Source: Arcobacter suis CECT 7833 (lineage in GTDB: Bacteria; Campylobacterota; Campylobacteria; Campylobacterales; Arcobacteraceae). Taken from it: a stretch of DNA of 64,000 bases. Below are positions 7,833-17,374 of the stretch, one piece after another. The DNA is taken from assembly GCF_003544815.1 (NCBI RefSeq), contig NZ_CP032100.1, positions 744,001 to 808,000 of the forward strand, given 5' to 3'. Every line of letters begins with the position of its first letter. Positions within the stretch are counted from its first letter, which is position 1. The translations under genes were made by a program, and so were the position numbers. The notes under the pieces are model-generated. The model made no database searches. It saw only the letters and a list, made by a program, of their open reading frames with translations, and was not told where the DNA came from.

Positions 7833-8900
7833 ATGAGCATATTAACCCGATATATTTTAAAAAAATACTTAATTAACTTTATTATTGTTCTTATTTCATT
7901 GGAAATCTTTTTTATAGGTATTGATTTTTTACAAAATTTCAAAAATATTCCCCAATCAGCAAATTTACAACTTTTGTATGTGTTATATAATGCTTTTTTT
8001 ACATTAACACTTGCACTTCCTTTATCAATTGTTTTTGGTTGGATTATTACTTTAGTTGTGTTTATTAGAAACAATGAATTTGTTGCTTTTAATGCAATAG
8101 GTGCAACAAATAAAAAGATCTTTTTACCCGTAATTAATATATCAATATTCTTATTATCATTACTTATTTTTCTTCAAATGACTCCTTTAGCATACTCTTA
8201 TGATCAAAAAAAGAAAATTTTAGATAATGAATATTTTACAAATACTAAAAGTGATATTTTTTTAAAATATAATGATTATTATATATATTTTAAAAAGTTA
8301 TTGCCATTGGAAAAAAAAGCTGAAGATATTCATATTTTTAGAGTTTCAGGAAAAGATGTAATTGAAACTATAATTGGTGAAAAAGCATATTTCCAAAATA
8401 ATAGATGGTATGTTTTAAATGTTAAAATAATAGAAAAGCCAAAAGATTTAAATGTTGATAGTTCTAAATTAGATATTAGATATGAAAAATTTTTACATAC
8501 TTTAGATGGATTTAAACCAAAAATTTTAGATAATGTTTATGAAAGTAAATCAGATTTTTCAATTTTTGATGCAATTTCTGCAGTAATTTTATTAAAAGAA
8601 CAAGGTATAAATACAGATAAAATAAGAAGTGTTTTATATAACCAATTAGTAGTTCCATTTTTTGTAATACCTCTTATTTTATTGATTTTTGCTTATGCAT
8701 CATTGAATAGTAGATTTTTTAATATAGGAAAATTTACTTCTATTTCAATATTTGGAACATTGATTATTTGGGGTATTTTCTTTATTTTATTTAAATTCAC
8801 AAATGGGGGAGTTATTATCCCTGAAGTATCAATTTTATTGCCAATGTTCTTTTGGGTACTTATTTCTATCTATTTTTACAATAAAAAAATCAATTCTTAA
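7833..8900 (+). CDS. LptF/LptG (YjgP/YjgQ) family lipopolysaccharide export permease
   Basis: Inner-membrane half-permease of the LptB2FG transporter, which extracts lipopolysaccharide and passes it to LptC/LptA. 355 residues with the family topology: about three N-terminal membrane segments (around 12-32, 50-75, 100-118), a periplasmic beta-rich domain (about 125-265) and three C-terminal segments (about 270-350). The family sequence FVAFNAIGATNKKIF between segments 2 and 3 is the coupling region for the LptB ATPase. Whether it is LptF or LptG cannot be decided here; the pth-linked copy in Campylobacter suggests LptG. Start is one base after the pth stop, so co-translated. Confidence 0.85.
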   Translation: MSILTRYILKKYLINFIIVLISLEIFFIGIDFLQNFKNIPQSANLQLLYVLYNAFFTLTLALPLSIVFGWIITLVVFIRNNEFVAFNAIGATNKKIFLPVINISIFLLSLLIFLQMTPLAYSYDQKKKILDNEYFTNTKSDIFLKYNDYYIYFKKLLPLEKKAEDIHIFRVSGKDVIETIIGEKAYFQNNRWYVLNVKIIEKPKDLNVDSSKLDIRYEKFLHTLDGFKPKILDNVYESKSDFSIFDAISAVILLKEQGINTDKIRSVLYNQLVVPFFVIPLILLIFAYASLNSRFFNIGKFTSISIFGTLIIWGIFFILFKFTNGGVIIPEVSILLPMFFWVLISIYFYNKKINS

Positions 8901-8912
8901 TTAAGGCTAAAA

Positions 8913-9359
8913 ATGAGATCTCATATAAAATCATATGGAGTAGTTCCTTATCTTGTAAAAGGTAATGATATAAAAATATTATTATGTAAATCTGTTGCAA
9001 GTAAAGATAAATGGGGCTGTTTAAAAGGTACAAAAAACAGCAATGAAACAGCTTATGAATGCGCTAAAAGAGAGTTTTATGAAGAGAGTTCAATTGCTGT
9101 TGAAATAGCTCTTTTTGAAAACTATTTTGAACAGATAAATATAGATAAAGATGTTGGAATTTGGTTGGTAAATGCAAATAATATTGATAACTTAGAACAA
9201 TATTTTGTAGAAGATACTTTGAAAAATAATTATTTATCTTGGGAAAACTCAAAGGTTAAATTTTTTTCTTTAAGTAATTTACCAAGAATTAAAAATAAAC
9301 AAATAACGCTAATAAAAGATATTAAGGATTTTTTGAAAAGTAAGAATCTACACCATTAG
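8913..9359 (+). CDS. Nudix hydrolase with a non-consensus Nudix-box glycine position
   Basis: Hydrolyses a nucleoside-diphosphate-linked substrate that cannot be named from sequence; 148 residues. The Nudix box GX5EX7REUXEEXGU is present as Gly39, Glu45, Arg53-Glu54 and Glu57-Glu58 (REFYEESSI), so the metal-binding glutamates are intact, but the last glycine is Ser60. The start GVVPYLV with KWGCLKGTKNSNE resembles Ap4A-type hydrolases, which is only suggestive. AAGG precedes the ATG. The 3' end overlaps the convergent amidase gene by 38 bases. Confidence 0.82.
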   Translation: MRSHIKSYGVVPYLVKGNDIKILLCKSVASKDKWGCLKGTKNSNETAYECAKREFYEESSIAVEIALFENYFEQINIDKDVGIWLVNANNIDNLEQYFVEDTLKNNYLSWENSKVKFFSLSNLPRIKNKQITLIKDIKDFLKSKNLHH

Positions 9360-10794
9360 CAATTCCATTTGCTAATAGTTGTTGATAAGCTTTATCATAC
9401 AATCTTTTACTTTCAGTTGGGTGAGAAACGTATCCTAGTTCTACTAAAATAGAAGGCATTTGTGCACCTACAAGTACCCAAAATGGTCCTTCTCTTACTC
9501 CTGAATCTTTTACATCTTTATATTTGCTTCTCGTTGATTGTAAAAGTCCTGCTTGAACATCAATTGCAAATTTATGTGAAGCTGTAATTCTTGGACGATT
9601 TAAAGATTCTAAAAATACATCCTTCGAAGAATTACTCATTTCTCTAATATCTGTTTTATTTTCTAGTGCAGCAACTCTTTTAGCTCTTTCACTTCTTGCT
9701 GGACTTAAGAAAAATGTTTCTATTCCATCAACCTCATTTGCTTTTTCTTTAGGAACAGCATTTGTATGAATTGATATAAATAAATCAGCATTTTTTTCAT
9801 TTGCTAAAATTGTTCTATCCATAACTTTAATAAATGTATCATTATCCCTTGTTAAATATACGGTATATCCTCTTTGTTTTAAAATCGCTCCTAAATATTT
9901 TGTAACATTTAAATTAATGACTTTTTCATATCTTTTATTTGGTCCAACTGCACCTACATCATCTGCTCCATGCCCAGCATCAAGTACAATAACTTTATTT
10001 CTTTTAGATTCTGTACCAATTGAAGAAGAGATTGATGCTGGAAGAGTTGATGGTATTTCATTAGGTTTAATAACTTCTTTTTTATTAACTACCGGAGTTG
10101 TATTGGTATTTACTGATTGATTATTAATATTTATAATTAATTCTCTAGAAGCTAAGGAATATGTTATTTTTGTATTTTCTTTATTTGAAATCTTAATATT
10201 AACACTATCTTTATTGTCATTAACACTAATATTATCTATATTATCAATTTCTAATTTTGTTGGGATTGTATATTTGTATTTACCTGATATATCAAAAGAA
10301 TATACATAATTGTTAGCAATTTTTTGAGAAGTTTGTTTTATATCATTTTTAACATAATTTCTATTAAATTTAATAATTATTTTATTTCCATTTGTAGAAA
10401 TTGAACGAATAGGATTTATTGTATCTATATTTGCTGGTTCAATATTTTGTACATTATTCTCAAGCTCAATTTTTGTATTAGTTTTTTCTTGAACTCGACT
10501 TTTTTCAATATTATTTGTTGAAACTGTTTGATTACTTTTTGAATTTGTAGTAATTTGTCTACCCAATAAAATTTCAAGTTTCTTTTTATCTGGTCTAACA
10601 TCTTTTTTTAATTTTTCACCAATACTTATAATATTTTTTAGTTCATTGATTTTTAACTGTTCATCATTTTGCATAACAGCTTTTAAGTAGTTCATTTTTG
10701 ATGAATGATATTGTTCATTTAACTTACCAATTGGCTCTGCTGCAATTAGTAAGTTAAAAGTTAGAATGGTTAGAATAAAAAATTTTTTTAAAAT
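9322..10794 (-). CDS. N-acetylmuramoyl-L-alanine amidase (Amidase_3) with AMIN domain; ATT start proposed
   Basis: Periplasmic zinc amidase that cleaves the MurNAc-L-Ala bond of peptidoglycan, used in daughter-cell separation. Seen in the frame from the first ATG (10693-10695): an AMIN-like beta domain (about residues 95-195), a low-complexity linker, and the catalytic domain from about 233 with VLDAGHGADD (His242), a zinc-ligand Glu in RYEKVINLNV, SIHTNA and the catalytic Glu of VELGYVS. From that ATG no signal peptide exists. The frame stays open upstream to 10794, adding LKKFFILTILTFNLLIAAEP, a textbook signal peptide, with AAGGAG (10802-10807, minus strand) seven bases before an ATT codon at 10792-10794. 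No ATG, GTG or TTG occurs there. I therefore set the start at ATT, 490 residues. It follows the upstream oxidoreductase almost directly. Confidence 0.85.
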   Translation of the reverse strand: MLKKFFILTILTFNLLIAAEPIGKLNEQYHSSKMNYLKAVMQNDEQLKINELKNIISIGEKLKKDVRPDKKKLEILLGRQITTNSKSNQTVSTNNIEKSRVQEKTNTKIELENNVQNIEPANIDTINPIRSISTNGNKIIIKFNRNYVKNDIKQTSQKIANNYVYSFDISGKYKYTIPTKLEIDNIDNISVNDNKDSVNIKISNKENTKITYSLASRELIININNQSVNTNTTPVVNKKEVIKPNEIPSTLPASISSSIGTESKRNKVIVLDAGHGADDVGAVGPNKRYEKVINLNVTKYLGAILKQRGYTVYLTRDNDTFIKVMDRTILANEKNADLFISIHTNAVPKEKANEVDGIETFFLSPARSERAKRVAALENKTDIREMSNSSKDVFLESLNRPRITASHKFAIDVQAGLLQSTRSKYKDVKDSGVREGPFWVLVGAQMPSILVELGYVSHPTESKRLYDKAYQQLLANGIANGVDSYFSKNP

Positions 10795-10796
10795 TT

Positions 10797-11876
10797 TTAT
10801 TCTCCTTTCGTTAATTTTTCCATTAGCTCTTTTACAGAAATAATTTTTTCAATTCTGTATCCGTTTGAACCTGAAAAGAATAATCCTGTATCTACATCAC
10901 CTTGATATGCGGCACCTAATCTATCTGCAATACAATAACCAACAATTTTCGCTTCATGACCTCTATTACATGGAGCTACACAATTTGATATACATTGAAC
11001 TTTTGGAGCAGTTTTATTTTCAATAGAAAATTGTAAATTTGTCATAACACCCCTTGCTGGAAGTCCAACAGGAGATTTCATTAGCTGTATATCTTCAGCT
11101 TTTGCATTTAATAAAACATTTTTAAATTTAGCATCCGCATCACATTCAAAAGTTCCTATAAATCTAGTTGCCATTTGAACACCAGAACAACCCATAGCTA
11201 AAAATTTATCAATATCTTTTTTATCCCAAATTCCACCAGCTGCAATTATTGGAATATCTCCCCAATTTTTAGCTTCTTCAATAACAGGACTAATAATATT
11301 TTCTAATTGAAATTCTTCTTGAGTACATTGTTCGTAAGTAAATCCTTGATGTCCACCACTTAAAGGACCTTCAACAATTATTGCATCAGGAAGTTTATTA
11401 TATCTTTGCCATTTTTTGCAGATTAATTTTAAAGCCCTAGCACTTGAAACAATAGGAACAAGCGCAACATCTGGAAAGTCTTTTGTAAATTCAGGCATAT
11501 TAGTAGGCAATCCAGCCCCTGTAATAATAATATTAGCACCTGCTTCACAAGCATCACGTACTACTCTTCCATAATCATTAATTGCATATAAAATATTACA
11601 TGCAAGTGGAGCATTTCCACAAATTTTTCTTGCATTGGCAATTATTTCAAAAAGTGATTCTCTATTATAAAAATTTATAACATCTTTTGGTTTATCTTTT
11701 TTTGTTACGATATGAATATTTTCACTTATATTTTTATAATAGCCTGTTCCAACAGCAGATATTACACCTAATCCGCCTTCTAAACTTACATTTCCTGCTA
11801 ATTGATCCCAGCTAATTCCTACACCCATTCCACCTTGAATAATTGGATGTTTTATCTCGTATTTTCCTATTCTCAC
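10797..11876 (-). CDS. Nitronate monooxygenase-like NAD(P)H-dependent flavin oxidoreductase
   Basis: FMN TIM-barrel of the 2-nitropropane dioxygenase/nitronate monooxygenase family, 359 residues. Seen: the N-terminal HPIIQGGMGVGIS, the FMN-binding PIIAAGGIW and CSGVQMATRF, and GPLSGGHQG carrying the catalytic-type His176. The physiological substrate is uncertain; related enzymes include FabK-type enoyl-ACP reductases, but the GGHQG motif and a cysteine-rich CISNCVAPCNRG near the C-terminus favour the nitronate monooxygenase class. Start is GTG (11874-11876) with AAAGG at good spacing. Lies between tyrS and the amidase in a block recalled as conserved in Campylobacter. Confidence 0.82.
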   Translation of the reverse strand: MRIGKYEIKHPIIQGGMGVGISWDQLAGNVSLEGGLGVISAVGTGYYKNISENIHIVTKKDKPKDVINFYNRESLFEIIANARKICGNAPLACNILYAINDYGRVVRDACEAGANIIITGAGLPTNMPEFTKDFPDVALVPIVSSARALKLICKKWQRYNKLPDAIIVEGPLSGGHQGFTYEQCTQEEFQLENIISPVIEEAKNWGDIPIIAAGGIWDKKDIDKFLAMGCSGVQMATRFIGTFECDADAKFKNVLLNAKAEDIQLMKSPVGLPARGVMTNLQFSIENKTAPKVQCISNCVAPCNRGHEAKIVGYCIADRLGAAYQGDVDTGLFFSGSNGYRIEKIISVKELMEKLTKGE

Positions 11877-11887
11877 AACTAGCCTTT

Positions 11888-13096
11888 CTATTTTATTATT
11901 ATCTTAGCGAAATTTTTTTTACCTTTTTGTAAAATATACTCACCATTTTGTAGATTTAATTTATCATCATCTATTTTTTCTTGATTTATTGATACTGCAT
12001 TTGCTTTTATATCTCGTCTAGCCTGTGAAGTTGAATCAACTAATTTACAATCAACTAACGCTTGACAAATCCAAATTGGAGCTTCAAACGTAAATTCTGC
12101 CATATCTGTTGGAATGTCTTTTTTTGCAAAAACTTTTTCAAATTCTGCTTTTGCTTTTTCACCTTCACCATTTCCATGAAATCTTTCAACTATTTCCATA
12201 GCAAGAGATTCTTTTACTTTTTTAGGATGTAAAGTTTCATTATTTACACCTTCTTTAATTTCTTCAATCTCTTTTAAAGATTTTGATGATAAAAGTTCAA
12301 AATATCTCCACATTAATTCATCACTAATTGAAAGAATTTTCCCAAACATATCAAAAGGCTCATCGGTTACACCAATGTAATTTCCCAATGATTTTGACAT
12401 TTTTTGAACACCATCAAGACCTTCTAGAATAGGCATCATTAAAACTGCTTGTTGTTTTTTACAGTTATAAGCTTTTTGTAAAGTTCTTCCCATCAAAAGA
12501 TTGAATTTTTGATCTGTTCCACCAAGTTCAATATCAGTATTCATAGCAACTGAATCATATCCTTGTAATAATGGATATGTAAATTCACTTAAAGCAATAG
12601 GAGCATTTGATGCATATCTTTTCGAAAAATCATCACGTTCAAGCATTCTAGCAACTGTTAAGTTTGAAGCAAGAGCAATAAGTCCACCAGTTCCTAATTC
12701 TTTCAACCATTGGCTATTAAACATTACTTGTGTTTTTTTAGGATCTAAAATTTTAAAAACTTGTTCTTTATAAGTTTCTGCATTATTTAATACTTGTTCA
12801 CTGCTTAACACTTTTCTAGTTTCACTTTTCCCGGTAGGATCTCCAATAGTTGCTGTAAAATCTCCAATTAAAAATTGAATAATTCCTCCGAACTTTTGGA
12901 AAGTTGCTAGTTTTTGAATTAGAACTGTATGCCCTAAATGTAAATCAGGAGCAGTTGGATCAAATCCAGCTTTTACGAAAAAATTTTCACCCGTTTCAAA
13001 AAATTTTTTTATAAGTTTTTCTATTGCTTCAATATCGATAATTTCAGAAGTTCCTCTTTTTATCTCGTTTAATGCTTCTTGAACTCTTTTTTCCAT
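11888..13096 (-). CDS. tyrS: Tyrosyl-tRNA synthetase
   Basis: Class I aminoacyl-tRNA synthetase charging tRNA-Tyr, 402 residues (TyrZ-like size). Seen: the HIGH-type motif [15 protein letters not shown] (about 45-59), [13 protein letters not shown] in the tyrosine pocket, the KMSKS loop in [13 protein letters not shown], and a C-terminal S4 RNA-binding domain ([15 protein letters not shown]). ATG is preceded by a ribosome site AAAGGG. Sits 18 bases after spoT in the leftward block pyrH-rpoZ-spoT-tyrS. Confidence 0.96.
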   Translation of the reverse strand: MEKRVQEALNEIKRGTSEIIDIEAIEKLIKKFFETGENFFVKAGFDPTAPDLHLGHTVLIQKLATFQKFGGIIQFLIGDFTATIGDPTGKSETRKVLSSEQVLNNAETYKEQVFKILDPKKTQVMFNSQWLKELGTGGLIALASNLTVARMLERDDFSKRYASNAPIALSEFTYPLLQGYDSVAMNTDIELGGTDQKFNLLMGRTLQKAYNCKKQQAVLMMPILEGLDGVQKMSKSLGNYIGVTDEPFDMFGKILSISDELMWRYFELLSSKSLKEIEEIKEGVNNETLHPKKVKESLAMEIVERFHGNGEGEKAKAEFEKVFAKKDIPTDMAEFTFEAPIWICQALVDCKLVDSTSQARRDIKANAVSINQEKIDDDKLNLQNGEYILQKGKKNFAKIIIK

Positions 13097-13114
13097 TAAC
13101 TTTTTACCCTTTAA

Positions 13115-15259
13115 TTATTTGTTATAGGCATCTTTTTTTGAATAAAACTCTATAACTTTTACTTTTCTTTCTATTATTTTTCTAACATCTTCTATATTTG
13201 ATTTATTTATTTCAAACTCAATGTAACAGTATTGTATATACGAGTGAGGTTGTCTTCCGAACTCTACTCCTAATATATAAAATTCATATTCAGCCATATA
13301 AGTTAATACTTTTGCTAATTCACCTTTTGTATTTGGAATACTAATTACCATTTTATATTGATAAACTGTATCTTTTGTCCATTTACAAAAAAGCATTTGT
13401 TGATTTGTTTTAATTTTATCGTAGGCTTTATCACACATTTTGTGATGAATTATAGCTTCATTTCCATTTTTAAATGCAACAATATCATCACCAAACTTTG
13501 GATGACAACAGTGGTCAAATGATACAGAACTTATACTGAAATTTGAATATATTAAGACGTTATCGAACTTAGATTCTTTAATTTTGCTAGTTAAAATTTT
13601 AAATCTAGTCATTAACCCTTTATAACTTACTATTTTCTTTTCAATAATTTGTTTTGTATGTTTAAAAAAGTCTAAAATTTGTGGCACTTTATGTGGTGAT
13701 TCAATAGGATATATTTTTGTTATATCATCTGAATATCTAGAAAAAACTGTATTTATAATATTTTTTCCTGATAATTCATCAATTTCTTTTTGTCTATGCG
13801 TACATAAAAATTTAATCTGTTTTTTTGCTCTTGAAGTTTTTACCATATCTATCCAAGAACATCTAACAATAGTATCTTTTCCTAATTCAATAGATACTAT
13901 ATCAGTACTTTTTAATTCAGTTAAAAGAGGTTTTTTAATTTTATTTATATAACAAGCAATTGCACGTTTTCCTATATTTGTATGAACAGCAAAAGCAAAA
14001 TCATAAGCTGTTGCACCAACTGGTAGAGTGAATACTTCACCTTTTGGAGAATATACTATCATTTCTTGAGTATATAAATTATCTTTTGTTTCTTGATAAA
14101 ATTCTTCTACATTTTCATTTGAAAATTCCAAAGATTTTAACCAATTAAGATTTGTAGTATTTTTTGCACCAGTTTTATATTTCCAATGGGCTGCAATTCC
14201 AAACTCTGCAATTTTATTCATTTCAAAAGAACGAATTTGAATTTCATAAATTTTTGAATTATAAAAAACAGTGGTATGGATAGTTTGATAACCATTTTCT
14301 TTTGGAGTTGCAACATAATCTTTAAATCTTGATATTAAAGGTTTAAATTCTAAATGCATATATCCTAAAACTTTATAACAATCAATATCTTCTTCAACCA
14401 AAATTCTAATTGCAAATAAATCTAAAACTTCATCAATAGAAATTCCTTTTCTTTGCATCTTTAAATAGATTGAATAATGATGTTTAATCCTACTATAAAT
14501 TTTAATTTTTTCTAAATCATAACCATTTTTTTCCAAAAGATTTTTTGTTGTAGAAATGAATGTGTTAAAAGTAAGTTGCATCGCACTTTGTTGTTCTTTT
14601 AAAAAGTTATCAATTTTTTTATATTCATTTGGATAAATGTAAAAAAATGCTAAATCTTCTAAAGCATTTTTAAGTGTTGAAATTCCTAATCTATTTGCAA
14701 TTGGAACATAAACAACCAATGTTTCTTCAGCAATTCTTTTTTGTTTATTTGCAGGTAAAACACTTAATGTAAGCATGTTATGTAATCTATCACAAAGTTT
14801 TACAATTAAAACTCTAACATCATCTATTGAAGCTATTAGCATTTTTCTAAATGTTAAAGCAGAGGATATTATTTTAGTATCACTTGCATCACTAGAAGCA
14901 ATAAATTCATGTTCTCTAATTTCAACAATTTTAGTTAATCCATCAACCATATGAGCAATATCACTGCCCCATTTTTCTTTAATAAAATCTAAAGAATATT
15001 TTGTATCTTCTACAACATCATGTAACAAAGCTGTTGCAATGATGGCTTCATCTTTTGAAAAATGTGCTGTAATTGAGGCCACTAAAATTGGATGAACACA
15101 ATATGGTTCACCACTTTTTCTATATTGACCTTCATGGGCTTCTATTACGAAATTAATTATGTCATTTAGTTTTTGAGATATTTCAGTTTGAGTATTTAGT
15201 TTGTTAATTGCATCTTCAACAGTGTTTATTTGTTGAATTTCTTTGATAAATGGATCCAT
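13115..15259 (-). CDS. spoT: Bifunctional (p)ppGpp synthetase/hydrolase
   Basis: Makes and degrades the stringent-response alarmone; 714 residues, the long RelA/SpoT form. Domains in order: HD hydrolase (about 30-190) with AHEGQYRKSGEPYCVHP and LLHDVVEDT (His80-Asp81); synthetase (about 240-355) with SRIKHHYSIYLKMQRKG, RFKDYVATPKENGYQTIHTT and EIQIRSFEMNKIAEFGIAAH; TGS (about 395-460); a helical/zinc-finger-like region containing HCCHP; C-terminal ACT (about 640-714). Both catalytic sites look intact, as expected for the single such enzyme of this phylum. No Shine-Dalgarno is evident before the ATG, and a strong hairpin lies just upstream. Confidence 0.95.
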   Translation of the reverse strand: MDPFIKEIQQINTVEDAINKLNTQTEISQKLNDIINFVIEAHEGQYRKSGEPYCVHPILVASITAHFSKDEAIIATALLHDVVEDTKYSLDFIKEKWGSDIAHMVDGLTKIVEIREHEFIASSDASDTKIISSALTFRKMLIASIDDVRVLIVKLCDRLHNMLTLSVLPANKQKRIAEETLVVYVPIANRLGISTLKNALEDLAFFYIYPNEYKKIDNFLKEQQSAMQLTFNTFISTTKNLLEKNGYDLEKIKIYSRIKHHYSIYLKMQRKGISIDEVLDLFAIRILVEEDIDCYKVLGYMHLEFKPLISRFKDYVATPKENGYQTIHTTVFYNSKIYEIQIRSFEMNKIAEFGIAAHWKYKTGAKNTTNLNWLKSLEFSNENVEEFYQETKDNLYTQEMIVYSPKGEVFTLPVGATAYDFAFAVHTNIGKRAIACYINKIKKPLLTELKSTDIVSIELGKDTIVRCSWIDMVKTSRAKKQIKFLCTHRQKEIDELSGKNIINTVFSRYSDDITKIYPIESPHKVPQILDFFKHTKQIIEKKIVSYKGLMTRFKILTSKIKESKFDNVLIYSNFSISSVSFDHCCHPKFGDDIVAFKNGNEAIIHHKMCDKAYDKIKTNQQMLFCKWTKDTVYQYKMVISIPNTKGELAKVLTYMAEYEFYILGVEFGRQPHSYIQYCYIEFEINKSNIEDVRKIIERKVKVIEFYSKKDAYNK

Positions 15260-15273
15260 AATTATTAAGACTT

Positions 15274-15298
15274 AGAGATAAGCTTTTGGCTTATCTCT
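15274..15298. terminator. Hairpin between rpoZ and spoT
   Basis: Perfect 10-base arms AGAGATAAGC (15274-15283) and GCTTATCTCT (15289-15298) with a five-base loop. Read on the plus strand it is followed by a run of T (15300-15305), a classic intrinsic terminator, yet both flanking genes run leftward. In the gene direction it overlaps the rpoZ stop codon and has A-rich sequence before it rather than a U-tract after it. It may stabilise the rpoZ message end or stop antisense transcription; the role is inference. Confidence 0.5.
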
Positions 15299-15515
15299 AT
15301 TTTTTGTCTACAAAACCTTCGATTCTTAATAAACCACTTGCAATTTCATCAATTGCAATATCAGTATATTTCATTTTTTGAGTATTGTGTTCTAATAAAG
15401 GTTTTGCACCTTTACTTAATTCATCAGCTCTTTGCCCAACAGCAATCGCTAAAATATATCTATCGTTATCAACTTGTTTTAAAGCTTTTGATATTCTTTC
15501 TTCTAATCTCATCAT
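15297..15515 (-). CDS. rpoZ: RNA polymerase omega subunit
   Basis: Small subunit that aids assembly of beta-prime into RNA polymerase and, in other bacteria, contributes to ppGpp binding. 72 residues. Seen: the start MMRLEERISKALKQV, the hallmark RYILAIAVGQRADELSKGA and DIAIDEIASGLL. AAGGAAT precedes tandem ATG codons; either could serve, and the first was chosen. Position between pyrH and spoT matches the usual rpoZ-spoT pairing. Confidence 0.93.
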   Translation of the reverse strand: MMRLEERISKALKQVDNDRYILAIAVGQRADELSKGAKPLLEHNTQKMKYTDIAIDEIASGLLRIEGFVDKK

Positions 15516-15543
15516 AAATTATTCCTTATTGGTATTTAATTAT

Positions 15544-16284
<741 letters not shown>

Positions 16285-16306
16285 CTAAAAAATCATTAAC
16301 AAATAC

Positions 16307-17374
16307 TTAGCTTAACGCCCATTCATAAAATGGAATAATATTTATTTTCAATTTAGAATCTGAAATTTTTTCATTGTTAGAAATTGTAATAATATTTATC
16401 TCATTTATATCAAATTCATGGGCATTTTTAATAATTTTTTTTAGAGCATTATTCATCAAAAATCTATTAAAAAAGGGAATAGGGATGATTGCTATATTTT
16501 TTGATTTGATATAAAAATCAATATTATCTAAATAATATATATCTTTATATTTATGAATTAATTCTAAAAAAATCATATTAGAAAACTCATTTTTAAACTT
16601 TTTTACATGGGAAATTGCATTTAAAAAAGAGTGATTATAAACATATATTTTTTTTACTGATTTTTCTTGATTATATTTTTGTAAAAAATAGATTGATTTA
16701 TTGTTTTCATAAATTTTGCATGTTTCATAAAATTTGTCTTTAGATATTTTGATTTTAGATTTTAGATTGTTGAATAGTTGAAAAAGAGATTTTTTTTCAT
16801 CAATATTTTCAATCAAAATTTTAAAAATCTCATATTGAGTTTCATCTTTACATTGAAGTTCAATTATTTCTTGTAAACGATTTATTTTTTTATGGTCTTC
16901 ATAATTTATTAGTTCTGCTAAATTTCCAAATTTTAGAAAACTATTAAAACTTTGAATTATATTTTGATGTCGATTATCGTGCAGTAAATACTCTTCAAAA
17001 TCTAAAGCTGAAATTATTAAATTTTTAAAACCTTTAAAATTTACAGGATTTTTTGTAGAAATAATTATATTTTCACAAGAAGGAAGTTCAAAATCAAAGG
17101 CAAAATTTTCTAAAACTAAAACAGATATTTCATTCATTTTAAGAAATTTTTCTAAATTTTCTTTGATTTCAATTACATCATTTCTTAAATCAGAAAAATC
17201 AATATATAAATACTCTTTTGGTTTAAATGCAGATAAAAAGTCATAAATAAGATAACTTTTTCCTGTTTTAAAAGCACCACTTATTATTGTTTTAGGTTCA
17301 GTGATTTTAATTTTTCGCTCCATGAAATTAACCTTTGAAAAGTTAATTTCATAACAAGCTTCTAGGGTTCTCAT
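16307..17374 (-). CDS. AAA-type P-loop ATPase of unknown function
   Basis: 355 residues. Walker A is GAFKTGKS (33-40); a hydrophobic strand SVLVLENF (84-91) ends in a Walker B-like acid; YLYIDFSDLR (56-65) resembles the strand after the P-loop in AAA_14/archaeal-type ATPases. The C-terminal half is lysine- and isoleucine-rich and matches no fold I recognise, although IKKIIKNAHEFDINEINII looks like the nuclease-like tail seen in some of these ATPases. The gene overlaps pdxA by four bases (ATGA), so the two are translated together, which says little about function. No partner DUF4143 or toxin gene is seen. Confidence 0.6.
   Translation of the reverse strand: MRTLEACYEINFSKVNFMERKIKITEPKTIISGAFKTGKSYLIYDFLSAFKPKEYLYIDFSDLRNDVIEIKENLEKFLKMNEISVLVLENFAFDFELPSCENIIISTKNPVNFKGFKNLIISALDFEEYLLHDNRHQNIIQSFNSFLKFGNLAELINYEDHKKINRLQEIIELQCKDETQYEIFKILIENIDEKKSLFQLFNNLKSKIKISKDKFYETCKIYENNKSIYFLQKYNQEKSVKKIYVYNHSFLNAISHVKKFKNEFSNMIFLELIHKYKDIYYLDNIDFYIKSKNIAIIPIPFFNRFLMNNALKKIIKNAHEFDINEINIITISNNEKISDSKLKINIIPFYEWALS

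Noticed and set aside
10797..11876. FabK enoyl-ACP reductase as identity of the flavin oxidoreductase
   Set aside because: Same superfamily, but GPLSGGHQG and the overall layout fit nitronate monooxygenase-like enzymes better; kept only as an alternative.
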